From Caulobacter segnis (GTDB lineage Bacteria; Pseudomonadota; Alphaproteobacteria; Caulobacterales; Caulobacteraceae), in the NCBI RefSeq assembly GCF_003243465.1, contig NZ_QFQZ01000010.1, positions 1 through 64,000 on the forward strand: a stretch of DNA of 64,000 nt, in the 5' to 3' direction. A model generated the notes under the pieces. That model worked only from the letters and a program-made list of their open reading frames with translations, was not told the origin of the DNA and did no database searches. Below, in pieces: positions 17,358-25,695 of this stretch. Position 1 is the first letter of the stretch. The number at the start of each line of letters is the position of its first letter. The translations under genes were made by a program, and so were the position numbers.

Positions 17358-18572
17358 GTGTCCCGTTCCAGAACGCCGCGCCGCCTGGCGCAAGTCCTGA
17401 TCGCCTGCGCCCTCGTGGCCGTGACCAGCGCTTCGGCGGCCGCCGCGACGCGCGTGGACCGCGTCGTCGTCGTCATGCGACACGGGATTCGCGCCCCGAT
17501 CGTCGGCGAGGCGCCCGAGGGCACGCGGACCGGTGACCCCTGGCCGAGCTGGCCCGTTCCGGCCGAGCATCTGACGCCGCATGGCGCGCGGGCGCTCGAG
17601 GTGCTGGGCCGCTCGGACCGCGCGTGGTTCGCCAAGCTCGGCGTCCTGCCGGCGCAGGGCTGCCCCGCGTCCGGACAGGTCAGGATCTGGACCAACACCG
17701 CCGAGCGCACGATCGCCAGCGGTGAGGCCTTCGCCGAGGGGCTGGCGCCCGGCTGCGGCCTGCCCGTGGGCCACCTCGCGGCGAGCGAGGTCGATCCGTT
17801 GTTCGAGCCGCTGCGCGCCGGCGTCGCGCCCTTCGATCCAGCCGCCGCGATCGCGTCGATCAACGCCCACACCGGCGGGGTCGATCGCTTGGCCGCCCGT
17901 CTCAAGCCCCAGCTCGAAGAGCTCGACCGCGTTCTGGGATGCGGCGCGCCCACAGGCTGCCAGCCGGAGCATCCTTCGGGCGTCAAGCCATCCGGCGACG
18001 GGCGCGGCGTTGACCTGAGCGGCCCGATCCGCGACGCGTCGGGCACGGCCCAGGTCCTCCTGCTGCAATATGTCGAGGGGCTCTCGCCCAGCCCGCCGCG
18101 CTGGCGCGCCGTCGAGCCGGGGGCGCTGAAGCGGCTGGGCGCGCTGCACGCGGCGCTGTTCAACGTCTTCACCCGGCCGCCCTACATGACCGCGCGTCAG
18201 GCCGGTCCCCTGGCGCGCCGCGTGCGGGAGGCTCTGGCGGCTCCAACAACGGGCGTCGACGTCTTCGTGGGCCACGACACCAATGTCACCGCCCTGGGCG
18301 CGGCGCTGGGCGCCCCGTTGTCGGCCCCGGGCTATGCGACCGGCGATGTCCCGCCCGGCGGCGCGCTGGTCTTCCTTCGCTTGGTGGACGATGCGGGGCG
18401 TCGCTGGATCGAGGTCCGCTATCAGACCCAGTCGCCCCAGGCCTTGCGGCGGGCGAGGGACGCGGTGTCGAGACCCGCGATCGCCGTCTGGGGGCGTCGC
18501 GTCCTGTCGCTTGACGCCTTCGATCGCCGGCTCTCGGACGCGGTCAGGACGGACGCATCTCCCAGCCGATAA
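17358..18572 (+). CDS. Secreted histidine acid phosphatase (phytase/glucose-1-phosphatase-like)
   Basis: 404 residues from GTG 17358, chosen because AAGAGGAA lies 7 bases upstream and a signal peptide follows at once (cleavage near residue 30). Both halves of the branch-2 histidine phosphatase active site are present: R41-H42-G-x-R-x-P (MRHGIRAP) and H306-D307 (VGHDTNVTALG). These enzymes remove phosphate from phytate, glucose-1-phosphate and other monoesters in the periplasm. It lies 95 bp after the TonB receptor on the same strand, consistent with import of a phosphorylated substrate and its dephosphorylation in the periplasm. A bidirectional hairpin terminator follows. Confidence 0.85.
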   Translation: MSRSRTPRRLAQVLIACALVAVTSASAAAATRVDRVVVVMRHGIRAPIVGEAPEGTRTGDPWPSWPVPAEHLTPHGARALEVLGRSDRAWFAKLGVLPAQGCPASGQVRIWTNTAERTIASGEAFAEGLAPGCGLPVGHLAASEVDPLFEPLRAGVAPFDPAAAIASINAHTGGVDRLAARLKPQLEELDRVLGCGAPTGCQPEHPSGVKPSGDGRGVDLSGPIRDASGTAQVLLLQYVEGLSPSPPRWRAVEPGALKRLGALHAALFNVFTRPPYMTARQAGPLARRVREALAAPTTGVDVFVGHDTNVTALGAALGAPLSAPGYATGDVPPGGALVFLRLVDDAGRRWIEVRYQTQSPQALRRARDAVSRPAIAVWGRRVLSLDAFDRRLSDAVRTDASPSR

Positions 18573-18611
18573 GCCGACAGGCCGTCTACCGGGCCGACGC
18601 CCCGATACGAA

Positions 18612-18641
18612 AAGGCCTCCCGGATCGCTCCGGGAGGCCTT
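18612..18641. terminator. Bidirectional hairpin terminator
   Basis: A 13-bp perfect stem, AAGGCCTCCCGGA / TCCGGGAGGCCTT, with loop TCGC, lies between the convergent acid phosphatase and fba genes. Confidence 0.8.
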
Positions 18642-18662
18642 CGATCGCTTCAGGGCGACGCC

Positions 18663-19754
18663 TTACTCGGCGGCGGCCTTGGTCTGGCGGTCGCCGAACT
18701 TGGCGTGCAGCTCGCCCGAGGCGTAGCGCTTGGCCATGGCGGCGGTCGACAGCGGCTTGATCTTGTCGGCCCAGCCGGCCGAGCCGAACTCGGTGAAGCG
18801 GGCTTCGCAGACCTTGCGCATGGCTTCCTTGGCCGGCTTCAGATAGGCGCGCGGGTCGAACTCCGCGGGCTTCTCCATCAGCACCTTGCGGATGGCGCCG
18901 GTGATGGCCAGGCGGTTGTCGGTGTCGACATTGATCTTGCGCACGCCGTGCTTGATGCCGCGCTGGATTTCCTCGACCGGCACGCCCCAGGTCTGGGGCA
19001 TCTCGCCGCCGTACTGGTTGATGATGTCCTGCAGCTCCTGCGGCACCGAGCTGGAGCCGTGCATCACCAGGTGCGTGTTGGGCAGGCGCTGGTGGATCTC
19101 CTCGATCACGTTCATGGCCAGGACGTCGCCGTCCGGCTTGCGCGTGAACTTGTAGGCGCCGTGGCTGGTGCCCATGGCGATGGCGAGGGCGTCGACGCCG
19201 GTGGCGTGGACGAACTCGACCGCCTGGTCCGGATCGGTCAGCAGTTCATCGTGGGACAGCTTGCCTTCGAAGCCGTGGCCGTCCTCGGCCTCGCCCATGC
19301 CGGTTTCCAGAGAGCCCAGCACGCCGAGCTCCCCTTCGACCGAGACGCCGCAGCTATGGGCCATCTGGACCACGCGACGGGTGACGTCGACATTGTAATC
19401 GTAGGTGGCGGGGGTCTTGGCGTCCTCCATCAGCGAGCCGTCCATCATCACCGAGGTGAAGCCGTACTGGATCGCCGTGGCGCAGGTCGCCGGGCCGTTG
19501 CCGTGGTCCTGGTGCATGCAGACCGGGATGTGCGGATAGAGCTCGACGAGACCGTCGATCAGGCGGGCCAGGACGATGTCGCTGGCGTAGCTGCGCGCCC
19601 CGCGCGACGCTTGGATGATGACCGGCGAGTTGACGGCGTCGGCCGCCTCCATGATCGCCAGGCCTTGTTCCATGTTGTTGATGTTGAAGGCCGGAAGCGC
19701 GTACTCATGCTCGGCGGCATGGTCCAGCAACTGTCGCAACGTGATGCGAGCCAC
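18663..19754 (-). CDS. fba: Class II fructose-bisphosphate aldolase (Calvin-cycle subtype)
   Basis: 363 residues, full length for the zinc-dependent class II aldolase that interconverts fructose-1,6-bisphosphate with dihydroxyacetone phosphate and glyceraldehyde-3-phosphate. Zinc-binding and catalytic residues are visible in CMHQDHGNG and VEGELGVLG, followed by IAMGTSHGAYK and MHGSSSVP. It is last in the cluster gap-pgk-fba on the minus strand, 237 bp after pgk. A ribosome site (GGAGAG) precedes the start. Confidence 0.95.
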   Translation of the reverse strand: MARITLRQLLDHAAEHEYALPAFNINNMEQGLAIMEAADAVNSPVIIQASRGARSYASDIVLARLIDGLVELYPHIPVCMHQDHGNGPATCATAIQYGFTSVMMDGSLMEDAKTPATYDYNVDVTRRVVQMAHSCGVSVEGELGVLGSLETGMGEAEDGHGFEGKLSHDELLTDPDQAVEFVHATGVDALAIAMGTSHGAYKFTRKPDGDVLAMNVIEEIHQRLPNTHLVMHGSSSVPQELQDIINQYGGEMPQTWGVPVEEIQRGIKHGVRKINVDTDNRLAITGAIRKVLMEKPAEFDPRAYLKPAKEAMRKVCEARFTEFGSAGWADKIKPLSTAAMAKRYASGELHAKFGDRQTKAAAE

Positions 19755-19953
19755 GTAATTCTCTCCTGCAAGCGTGAAGTGGGTGGGTTCGTTTCTTGTT
19801 GTTGGGGCTCGGCGCTGAAGCGCTCTTTGCCCGCGTGCTCCCGTGGTTCGTTCGAACCCGAGAACCCGATCTCAGTCTAAAGCACGTCAGGGGCGGGAAA
19901 GCCGCACACACGTTCGCCTGACGCGCTGGATACTCAATCTGGCACACACTGAA

Positions 19954-19974
19954 CGCGGATCTGCACGATCCGCG
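19954..19974. other. Hairpin between pgk and fba
   Basis: Perfect 8-bp stem CGCGGATC / GATCCGCG with a 5-nt loop, 18 bp after the pgk stop (minus strand). No T-run follows, so it may be a processing or rho-related element. The remainder of 19755-19991 holds the probable fba promoter but no recognised motif. Confidence 0.5.
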
Positions 19975-19991
19975 CCAGAATTGTCTTATGC

Positions 19992-21182
19992 TTAGGCTTC
20001 GAGCGCGGCGACGCCCGGGAGCGTCTTGCCCTCCATCCATTCCAGGAACGCGCCACCGGCGGTCGAGACGAACGTCATGTCGGCCGCGACGCCAGCGTGG
20101 TTCAGCGCCGCGACAGTATCGCCACCGCCCGCAACCGCAACGAGTTTCCCCGCCTTTGCCCGCTCGGCGACGTGATTTGCCGCCGAAACAGTCGCCTTGT
20201 CGAACGGCGGTACTTCGAAGACGCCCAGCGGACCATTCCAGATCAGGGTCTCGCACTGGTCGATCGTGGCGTTCAGCGTGGCGACGGTCTCGGGGCCGGC
20301 GTCGAGGATGCGGTCCTCGGGCTTGACGTCGTAGACGTTGCGGACGCTGGAGGCGACGCCGGGCTTGACCTCCTGGGCGACCACCACGTCGGTCGGCAGC
20401 AGAAGCTTGCAGCCCGCGCTTCCGGCCAGGTCGATGATCTGGCGCGCGGTCTCGGCCATGTCGGCCTCGCACAGCGAGGCGCCGACGTCGATCTTGGCCG
20501 CGTAGAGGAAGGTGTTGGCCATGCCGCCGCCGATGGCCAGGTAGTCCAGCTTGGTCACCAGGTTGCGCAGCAAATCAAGCTTGGTCGAAACCTTGGAGCC
20601 GCCGACGATGCCGATGACCGGCTTCTTGGGCTTGCCCAGGGCGGCGTCCAGGGCTTCCAGCTCGCGCTGCATGGCCAGGCCCGGATAGGCCGGCAGCAGC
20701 TTGGCCAAGCCTTCGGTCGAGGCGTGGGCGCGGTGGGCGGCGCTGAAGGCGTCGTTGACATAGACGTCGCCATTGGCGGCCAGGGCCTTGGCGAACTCTG
20801 GATCGTTCTTCTCTTCGCCGGCGTGGAAGCGGACGTTCTCCAGCAGGGCGACGCCGCCGTTCTCGAGGCCGTTCACCACTTCAGCGGCGGCCGGGCCGAC
20901 GCAGTCGCTGGCGAAGGCGACCGGCTGCTCCAGAAGCTTGGACAGCGGCTCGGCCACGAAGCCGAGGCTCATCTCCGGCACGACCTTGCCCTTGGGGCGG
21001 TCGAAGTGGGCCAGCAGCACCACCTTGGCGCCTTGCTTGGACAGGTAGGCGATGGTCGGCAGCGCCGCGCGCAGGCGGGTGTCGTCGGCGACCTTGCCGC
21101 CGTCGACGGGGACGTTGAAGTCCACCCGGACCAGGGCGCGCTTGCCGGCGAGATCGGCGGTGTCGAGGGTGCGGAAGGTCAT
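19992..21182 (-). CDS. pgk: Phosphoglycerate kinase
   Basis: 396 residues from ATG 21182 (CAGGAC site upstream). The start is set by the conserved N-terminus LAGKRALVRVDFNVP. Other landmarks are GGSKVSTK, the nucleotide-binding IGGGMANTFL, NGPLGVFE and VAVAGGGDTVAAL. It transfers phosphate from 1,3-bisphosphoglycerate to ADP in glycolysis. A terminator separates it from gap, so much of its expression may come from read-through or a promoter in the 70-bp gap. Confidence 0.95.
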   Translation of the reverse strand: MTFRTLDTADLAGKRALVRVDFNVPVDGGKVADDTRLRAALPTIAYLSKQGAKVVLLAHFDRPKGKVVPEMSLGFVAEPLSKLLEQPVAFASDCVGPAAAEVVNGLENGGVALLENVRFHAGEEKNDPEFAKALAANGDVYVNDAFSAAHRAHASTEGLAKLLPAYPGLAMQRELEALDAALGKPKKPVIGIVGGSKVSTKLDLLRNLVTKLDYLAIGGGMANTFLYAAKIDVGASLCEADMAETARQIIDLAGSAGCKLLLPTDVVVAQEVKPGVASSVRNVYDVKPEDRILDAGPETVATLNATIDQCETLIWNGPLGVFEVPPFDKATVSAANHVAERAKAGKLVAVAGGGDTVAALNHAGVAADMTFVSTAGGAFLEWMEGKTLPGVAALEA

Positions 21183-21207
21183 CGGTCGTCCTGAATATCG
21201 AACAAGG

Positions 21208-21235
21208 AAAACCCCCGCTCCTTGCGGAGCGGGGG
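21208..21235 (-). terminator. Rho-independent terminator after gap
   Basis: 10-bp perfect stem CCCCCGCTCC / GGAGCGGGGG with a TTGC loop; read on the minus strand it is followed by TTTT. It ends the gap transcript 18 bp after the stop codon. Confidence 0.8.
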
Positions 21236-21252
21236 CTGGGTATTTCGGTTCC

Positions 21253-22260
21253 TTACAGGAACTTCGCCATCTCAAGAGCGGTGTCGCTCATGCGCGTCGC
21301 GAAGCCCCACTCGTTGTCGTACCACGACAGCACGCGGGCCAGCTTGCCCTCGATGACTTGCGTCTGGGGCAGGGCGGCGGTCGAGCTGGCGGCGATGTGG
21401 TTCAGGTCCGACGAGACCAGCGGCTCGGTCGTCGTGGCCAGGACGCCCTTCATCGCGCCGTCGGCGGCGGCCTGCAGGGCGGCGTTGATCTCGGCGATGT
21501 TGGTCTCGCGAGCGGCGACGACCTTCAGGTCGATGACCGAGACGTTCGGGGTCGGGACGCGGATCGACGAGCCGTCCAGCTTGCCCTTCAGTTCCGGCAG
21601 AACCAGGCCCAGGGCCTTGGCGGCGCCGGTCGAGGTCGGGATCATGCTCAGGGCCGCGGCGCGGGCGCGGTAGAGGTCCTTGTGCATGGTGTCCAGCGTC
21701 GGCTGGTCGCCGGTGTAGCTGTGGATCGTGGTCATGTAGCCGCGCTCGATGCCGAACAGGTCGTGCAGGACCTTGGCGACCGGGGCGAGGGCGTTGGTGG
21801 TGCACGAGCCGTTCGAGACGACGATGTCGTCGGCGGTCAGGGTCTCGTGGTTGACCTTGTAGACGATGGTCTTGTCGGCGCCGTCGGCCGGGGCCGAGAC
21901 CAGGACGCGCTTGGCGCCGGCCTTCAGGTGGGCGCTGGCCTTGTCCTTGGCGGTGAAGATGCCGGTGCACTCGAAGGCGATGTCGACGCCCAGGTCCTTG
22001 TGCGGCAGCTCTTCAGGGTTCCGGATGGCCGTGACCTTGATCTTGCCCATGCCGACGTCGATCCAGTCCTCGCCCGAGGTGACGACGCCGGGGAAGCGGC
22101 CGTGGACGCTGTCGTAGCGCAGCAGGTGGGCGTTGGTCTCGACCGGGCCCAGATCGTTGATGGCGACGACCTCGATGTCGCGACGGCCATGCTCGGCGAT
22201 GGAGCGCAGGACCAGACGTCCGATGCGGCCGAAGCCGTTGATGGCGACGCGAACAGCCAT
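21253..22260 (-). CDS. gap: Glyceraldehyde-3-phosphate dehydrogenase, type I
   Basis: 335 residues from ATG 22260 (AGGAGA 8 bases upstream). NAD-binding N-terminus VAINGFGRIGRLVLR, catalytic cysteine in SNGSCTTN, and the C-terminal SWYDNEWGFATRM are all intact. A longer in-frame extension upstream lacks conservation and is rejected. First gene of the gap-pgk-fba cluster. Confidence 0.95.
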   Translation of the reverse strand: MAVRVAINGFGRIGRLVLRSIAEHGRRDIEVVAINDLGPVETNAHLLRYDSVHGRFPGVVTSGEDWIDVGMGKIKVTAIRNPEELPHKDLGVDIAFECTGIFTAKDKASAHLKAGAKRVLVSAPADGADKTIVYKVNHETLTADDIVVSNGSCTTNALAPVAKVLHDLFGIERGYMTTIHSYTGDQPTLDTMHKDLYRARAAALSMIPTSTGAAKALGLVLPELKGKLDGSSIRVPTPNVSVIDLKVVAARETNIAEINAALQAAADGAMKGVLATTTEPLVSSDLNHIAASSTAALPQTQVIEGKLARVLSWYDNEWGFATRMSDTALEMAKFL

Positions 22261-22562
22261 GGGTCTTTCTCCTGTTTGGCCGCCGAGCGGGATCGATCGG
22301 CGTTCCCTATTTTCGCAGCGCGTTTTGCGGCCTGGGGGCGCGAAGTCAAGTCCGCGGACGCGCGATTTGACGCCTCCTACGCCAAAAAGCGCGGTCTCCG
22401 GAAGCGGCGACATCCCCAAGGAAACAGGCTTTCGTCCGCATGCGGCGCGGACAAGCAGCGGCGAATGCTGCTATGCACGTCGATGTCGCCCAAATGTCGC
22501 CGCGCCCGGCTGGCTTAGAGGGCGTCGATCTGTATGTTGCGTTGCATGATGGAAATCCGCCG
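22261..22562. promoter_or_regulatory. Divergent promoter region gap / zauP
   Basis: 302 bp between the divergent gap and zauP genes. It must hold both promoters; no clear sigma-70 boxes, operator palindrome or RNA gene could be assigned by eye. Confidence 0.4.
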
Positions 22563-22937
22563 ATGATCCCGGCCGACGGTACGGCCCTCGACCTCGCCGT
22601 GCGCCGCCTGGAGCGCGCGGTGAGCCAGCTCGAGCACCGCCTGGCGGCCAAGGCCGCCGACGCCAAGCGCGCGCTCGCCGCCGCGACCGCCGCCGGCGCT
22701 GGAAGCGCCGTCGCGCCTGGCCTGTTCGACGACAACGAGAAGGCTCAGCTGGTCGCCGACCTGGAGGCCGCCCGCGAGCGTGAGAAGGCGCTGGAGGAAG
22801 CCGGCGAGCAGGCCTCGGTCGCCCTCGGCCGCGCCATCGCAGAGATCCGCGCCGCGCTGGGCGAGGACGGCGTCGCCAACGACCTGCACGCGCCGACCGA
22901 CGACGATGACCTGTTCGAAGACTCCGAGGAGGCCTGA
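22563..22937 (+). CDS. zauP: ZapA-upstream coiled-coil protein
   Basis: 124 residues from ATG 22563. It is a predicted coiled coil (ALDLAVRRLERAVSQLEHRL and a second heptad block AEIRAALGE...) with an acidic tail (DDDDLFEDSEEA), 3 bp upstream of zapA. In C. crescentus the pair ZauP-ZapA focuses the FtsZ ring, and ZauP needs ZapA for Z-ring recruitment. Assignment rests on position, size and coiled-coil nature. Longer in-frame starts (22440) add low-complexity sequence and are rejected. Confidence 0.8.
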   Translation: MIPADGTALDLAVRRLERAVSQLEHRLAAKAADAKRALAAATAAGAGSAVAPGLFDDNEKAQLVADLEAAREREKALEEAGEQASVALGRAIAEIRAALGEDGVANDLHAPTDDDDLFEDSEEA

Positions 22938-22940
22938 CCC

Positions 22941-23267
22941 ATGGCCCAGGTGACGATCCAGGTGAACGGCCGGCCCTACATCGTCGGCTGCGAGGACGGG
23001 CAGGAGCCGCACCTGACCGAGCTCGCCCGCCTGTTCGACCGCCAGGTGCGCCAGGTCAGCGCCGATGTCGGCCAACTGGGCGAGACGCGGCTCTTCCTGA
23101 TGGGCGCCCTGCTGCTGGCCGACGAGCTGTCGGACATGAAGCTGCGCCTGGCCCACGCCCAGAGCGAGATCGCCCGCCTGAACCAGGAAGGCACCAAGGC
23201 CGAGATCGCCGCCATCCGCGCCCTAGACGCCGCCGCCGAGAAGATCGAGAAACTCGCGGCGGATTGA
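22941..23267 (+). CDS. zapA: Cell division protein ZapA
   Basis: 108 residues with the ZapA fold: N-terminal beta-strands (VTIQVNGRPYIVGCEDGQE), LARLFDRQV, the conserved TRLFLMGALLLADEL helix and a C-terminal coiled coil. It bundles FtsZ with ZauP. Translationally linked to zauP and followed by a convergent toxin gene whose stop abuts its own. Confidence 0.9.
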   Translation: MAQVTIQVNGRPYIVGCEDGQEPHLTELARLFDRQVRQVSADVGQLGETRLFLMGALLLADELSDMKLRLAHAQSEIARLNQEGTKAEIAAIRALDAAAEKIEKLAAD

Positions 23268-23559
23268 TCAGCCGTCCACCTCGATCACGCGTCCGCCGTG
23301 GAAGATCCTGTCGATGATCACGGCGCTTGGCGTGACGTGGAAGGCGATCTCGGTGCGTCGCTCGAACCCGACAAGCCTGAGGCCCGGACGTATGTCGTCT
23401 CGGCGCGAGCCTTGTTCCGGAAAGTCCGCCAGGGTCATGCAGCGCCCCTCTAGCCGCTCGATATAGGCGAGGGCGGCGATGGGCGCTCCGCGTTCGAAGA
23501 TGTATCGGTGAAGCTCGAAAAGATCGTCGCGCGCTTCCGGAAAAGACGACCTTTCGCAT
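23268..23559 (-). pseudogene. ParE/RelE-family toxin with a frameshift
   Basis: The ATG at 23559 overlaps the antitoxin stop (TGATG) and reads MRKVVFSGSAR; it then leaves the frame encoding the rest of the toxin. The downstream frame reads ARDDLFELHRYIF... with the ParE core FERRTEIAFHVTP and RIFHGGRVIEVDG to a TGA at 23268. Restoring the frame needs two extra bases in the run GCGCGCG near 23527-23534, so a CG dinucleotide has probably been lost (or it is a sequencing error). If real, the toxin is inactive while the antitoxin remains. Confidence 0.75.
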
Positions 23560-23840
23560 CAAGGCTTGGTCTTCAGCCGCTGGGCATGATGCGCGCGGAT
23601 CGAGGCGAACACCTCCGCGGCGTCGATCGCTCGGTTTGGATCGTCCAGCATGGCGTCATAGACGGGCGCGACGTCTTCTCGCAGCCAGCGCTCGACCGCG
23701 ACGTCGCGCTCCTGTAGCGCCCGGACACCGGCCCGAACGACTTCACTTGCGGAAGCATAGGTTCCGGCCGCGACCAGCTCGTCGATGTATCGAGATTGCT
23801 CGGCGGGCAGGCTGACGGTTCGCTTGCTGACGACGGTCAT
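23559..23840 (-). CDS. ParD-like ribbon-helix-helix antitoxin
   Basis: 93 residues with a ribbon-helix-helix N-terminus (KRTVSLPAEQSRYIDELVAAGTYASASEVVRAGVRAL split across strand and helices) and a charged C-terminal tail that would wrap the toxin. An AGAGGAC site precedes the ATG. It is overlapped by the toxin start in the classic ParDE arrangement and is probably autoregulatory. Confidence 0.85.
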   Translation of the reverse strand: MTVVSKRTVSLPAEQSRYIDELVAAGTYASASEVVRAGVRALQERDVAVERWLREDVAPVYDAMLDDPNRAIDAAEVFASIRAHHAQRLKTKP

Positions 23841-23919
23841 GAGGCGTCCTCTTCTCTAAAGGAGCCTAATATGCGGTGTGAAGCTTGCATACCGTCTTGT
23901 CGCGACAAGGCGCCGCTGG

Positions 23920-24075
23920 CGTTTCCAGGGTCGAGCGCCTATCTATGTCTCCGGCGGGTCTTGCTGCGGTTCGCGTCGGGGACTTCACATCCCGGGGACC
24001 TTAATCGACTCTCTTGGGAGCTGTGCCTTTCCGTGGCCGTGGCTGCGGAAATACGGCGCCCACCTGGCATGCCAG
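23920..24075 (+). ncRNA. ssrS: Candidate 6S RNA
   Basis: This gene-free stretch lies between the zapA region and the 5-formyl-THF cyclo-ligase gene, the conserved location of 6S RNA in proteobacteria. A closing stem is visible: CCAGG/GCGCC at 23925-23939 pairs with GGCGC/CCTGG at 24055-24067, with internal helix TCCG/CGGA, leaving an open centre of about 100 nt with short hairpins. Overall size is about 150 nt, right for 6S, which binds the sigma-70 holoenzyme. Boundaries are approximate, and the 23841-23919 and 24076-24147 flanks hold nothing else recognisable. Confidence 0.6.
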
Positions 24076-24147
24076 GTCCGAGTGGATTGAAACTGTCGCC
24101 CACGGTTCTTCGCGGCGCCGCCACCCTTTTCCTTCTATAAGCGGCGC

Positions 24148-24747
24148 ATGACCATCGCCGACCCCGTCGCGGCCAAGACGGCGCTGCGCATCTTCCTGCG
24201 CAATCAGCGCAAGCAGCTGGCCCGCGAGCATCCGCAGGCCGACTGGATGATCGCCGAGGTGGGCCGCGAGCCCTTGGCCCGGCTGTTTCCTGATCCCGCC
24301 GGCAAGGTGGCGGCGCTCTATCACGGTCTCGGCTCGGAGCTGTCGCCGCTGCTGCTTGGCGACGCGCTGTGCGAGATGGGCTGGACGCTTGCCTTGCCGT
24401 CGGTGGTCGACTCCGACGCGCACCGGATGGTGTTCCGCGCCTGGACGCCGGGCGAGCCCCTGGTCCACGACAAGATCGGCCTGCGCGCGCCCAGCGCCAG
24501 ACACCCGATCGTGGAGCCCGATCTCGTCATAACGCCGCTGCTGGCCTTCCAGCGCGATGGCGTGCGGCTCGGGCAGGGCGGCGGCTACTACGATCGGGCG
24601 CTGGAGGCCCTGCGCGCCTGCAAGGCGGTCTTCGTGCTCGGCGTCGGCTACAGCGGTCAGCAGGCGGAGAATTTGCCACACGAGCCGCACGATCAAAGGT
24701 TAGACGCCATTCTCACCGAAAAAGAGTATATCGCCGTCAAAGCCTGA
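24148..24747 (+). CDS. 5-formyltetrahydrofolate cyclo-ligase
   Basis: 199 residues. This ATP-dependent enzyme converts 5-formyl-THF to 5,10-methenyl-THF. Conserved parts are the N-terminal R-x-x-R-x-x-L helix, the substrate region VEPDLVITPLLAFQRDG and the glycine-rich GQGGGYYDRALEAL near the C-terminus. Position directly after the 6S RNA candidate matches the ygfA order of other proteobacteria. Confidence 0.9.
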   Translation: MTIADPVAAKTALRIFLRNQRKQLAREHPQADWMIAEVGREPLARLFPDPAGKVAALYHGLGSELSPLLLGDALCEMGWTLALPSVVDSDAHRMVFRAWTPGEPLVHDKIGLRAPSARHPIVEPDLVITPLLAFQRDGVRLGQGGGYYDRALEALRACKAVFVLGVGYSGQQAENLPHEPHDQRLDAILTEKEYIAVKA

Positions 24748-24789
24748 GCCCCCGATGGGCTCGATCCATACAGTTTCTTGGGACTTTCG

Positions 24790-25611
24790 ATGCGTTTCGC
24801 CTTTTTCGGCGATGTCGTCGGCAAGTCGGGCCGGGACGGCCTGGCCGACCATCTGCCCGACCTTCGCCGCCGGCTCGGCCTGGAGTTCGTGATCATCAAC
24901 GCCGAGAACGCGGCGGCTGGTTTCGGGATTACCGAGAACACCGCACGCGAGCTGTTCGAGGCCGGGGCCGACTGCCTGACGCTCGGCAACCACAGCTGGG
25001 ACCAGCGCGAGGCCCTGACCTATATCGTGCGCGAGCCGCGCCTGATCCGTCCGGCCAACTATCCGATCCTGTCGGACGCGCCGGGGCGGGGCAGCCACCT
25101 ATTCCAGACGGATAGCGGCAAGACGATCTTCGTCGTCAACCTTTTGGGCCGTGTCCACATGGACGCCATGGACGACCCGTTCGCCGCCGCCGACCGCGAG
25201 CTGGACAAGGCGCCGCTGGGCCAGGTGGCCGACGCGGTGATCGTCGACATGCATTGCGAGGCCACGTCCGAGAAGATGGCCATGGGTCACTATTGCGACG
25301 GCCGCGCCTCGCTGGTGGTGGGCACCCACACCCACGTCCCGACGGCGGACTGCCAGATCCTGCCTGGCGGCACGGCCTATCAGACCGACGCCGGCGCCTG
25401 CGCCGATTACGACAGCGTGATCGGCAACCAGAAGGAAGAGCCGCTGCGGCGCTTCACCACCAAGATCAGCGGCGGCCGCTACCAGCCGGCCAGCGGTCCG
25501 GCGACGGTCTGCGGCGTCTTCGTCGAGACCGACGACCGCACGGGCCTGGCCACGCGTGTCGAGCCGATCCGGGTGGGCGGGCGGCTGAAGCAGACGGTGC
25601 CGGACGTCTAG
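24790..25611 (+). CDS. YmdB-family metallophosphoesterase (TIGR00282)
   Basis: 273 residues from ATG 24790. The di-metal motifs are FFGDVVGKSGR, NAENAAAGFG, TLGNHSWDQRE, DMHCEATSEK, and GTHTHVPTADCQ. YmdB proteins hydrolyse cyclic nucleotides such as cAMP in vitro; the biological role in Caulobacter is not known. It follows the cyclo-ligase gene by 42 bp on the same strand and is probably co-transcribed. Confidence 0.9.
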   Translation: MRFAFFGDVVGKSGRDGLADHLPDLRRRLGLEFVIINAENAAAGFGITENTARELFEAGADCLTLGNHSWDQREALTYIVREPRLIRPANYPILSDAPGRGSHLFQTDSGKTIFVVNLLGRVHMDAMDDPFAAADRELDKAPLGQVADAVIVDMHCEATSEKMAMGHYCDGRASLVVGTHTHVPTADCQILPGGTAYQTDAGACADYDSVIGNQKEEPLRRFTTKISGGRYQPASGPATVCGVFVETDDRTGLATRVEPIRVGGRLKQTVPDV

Positions 25612-25695
25612 CGACACGAATATCCAATAAGGCTCAGCTTGCGGCTGTCATGGTTCGGGTCTCACATGAGATCCTTGAAGCCAATGGAGCGCCCC

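Noticed and set aside
25645..25671. CTGTCAT before ohr as a Pho box
   Set aside because: Only one half-site is present and the gene concerns peroxide defence; the overlapping TCTCACATGAGA palindrome is a better but unproven operator candidate.
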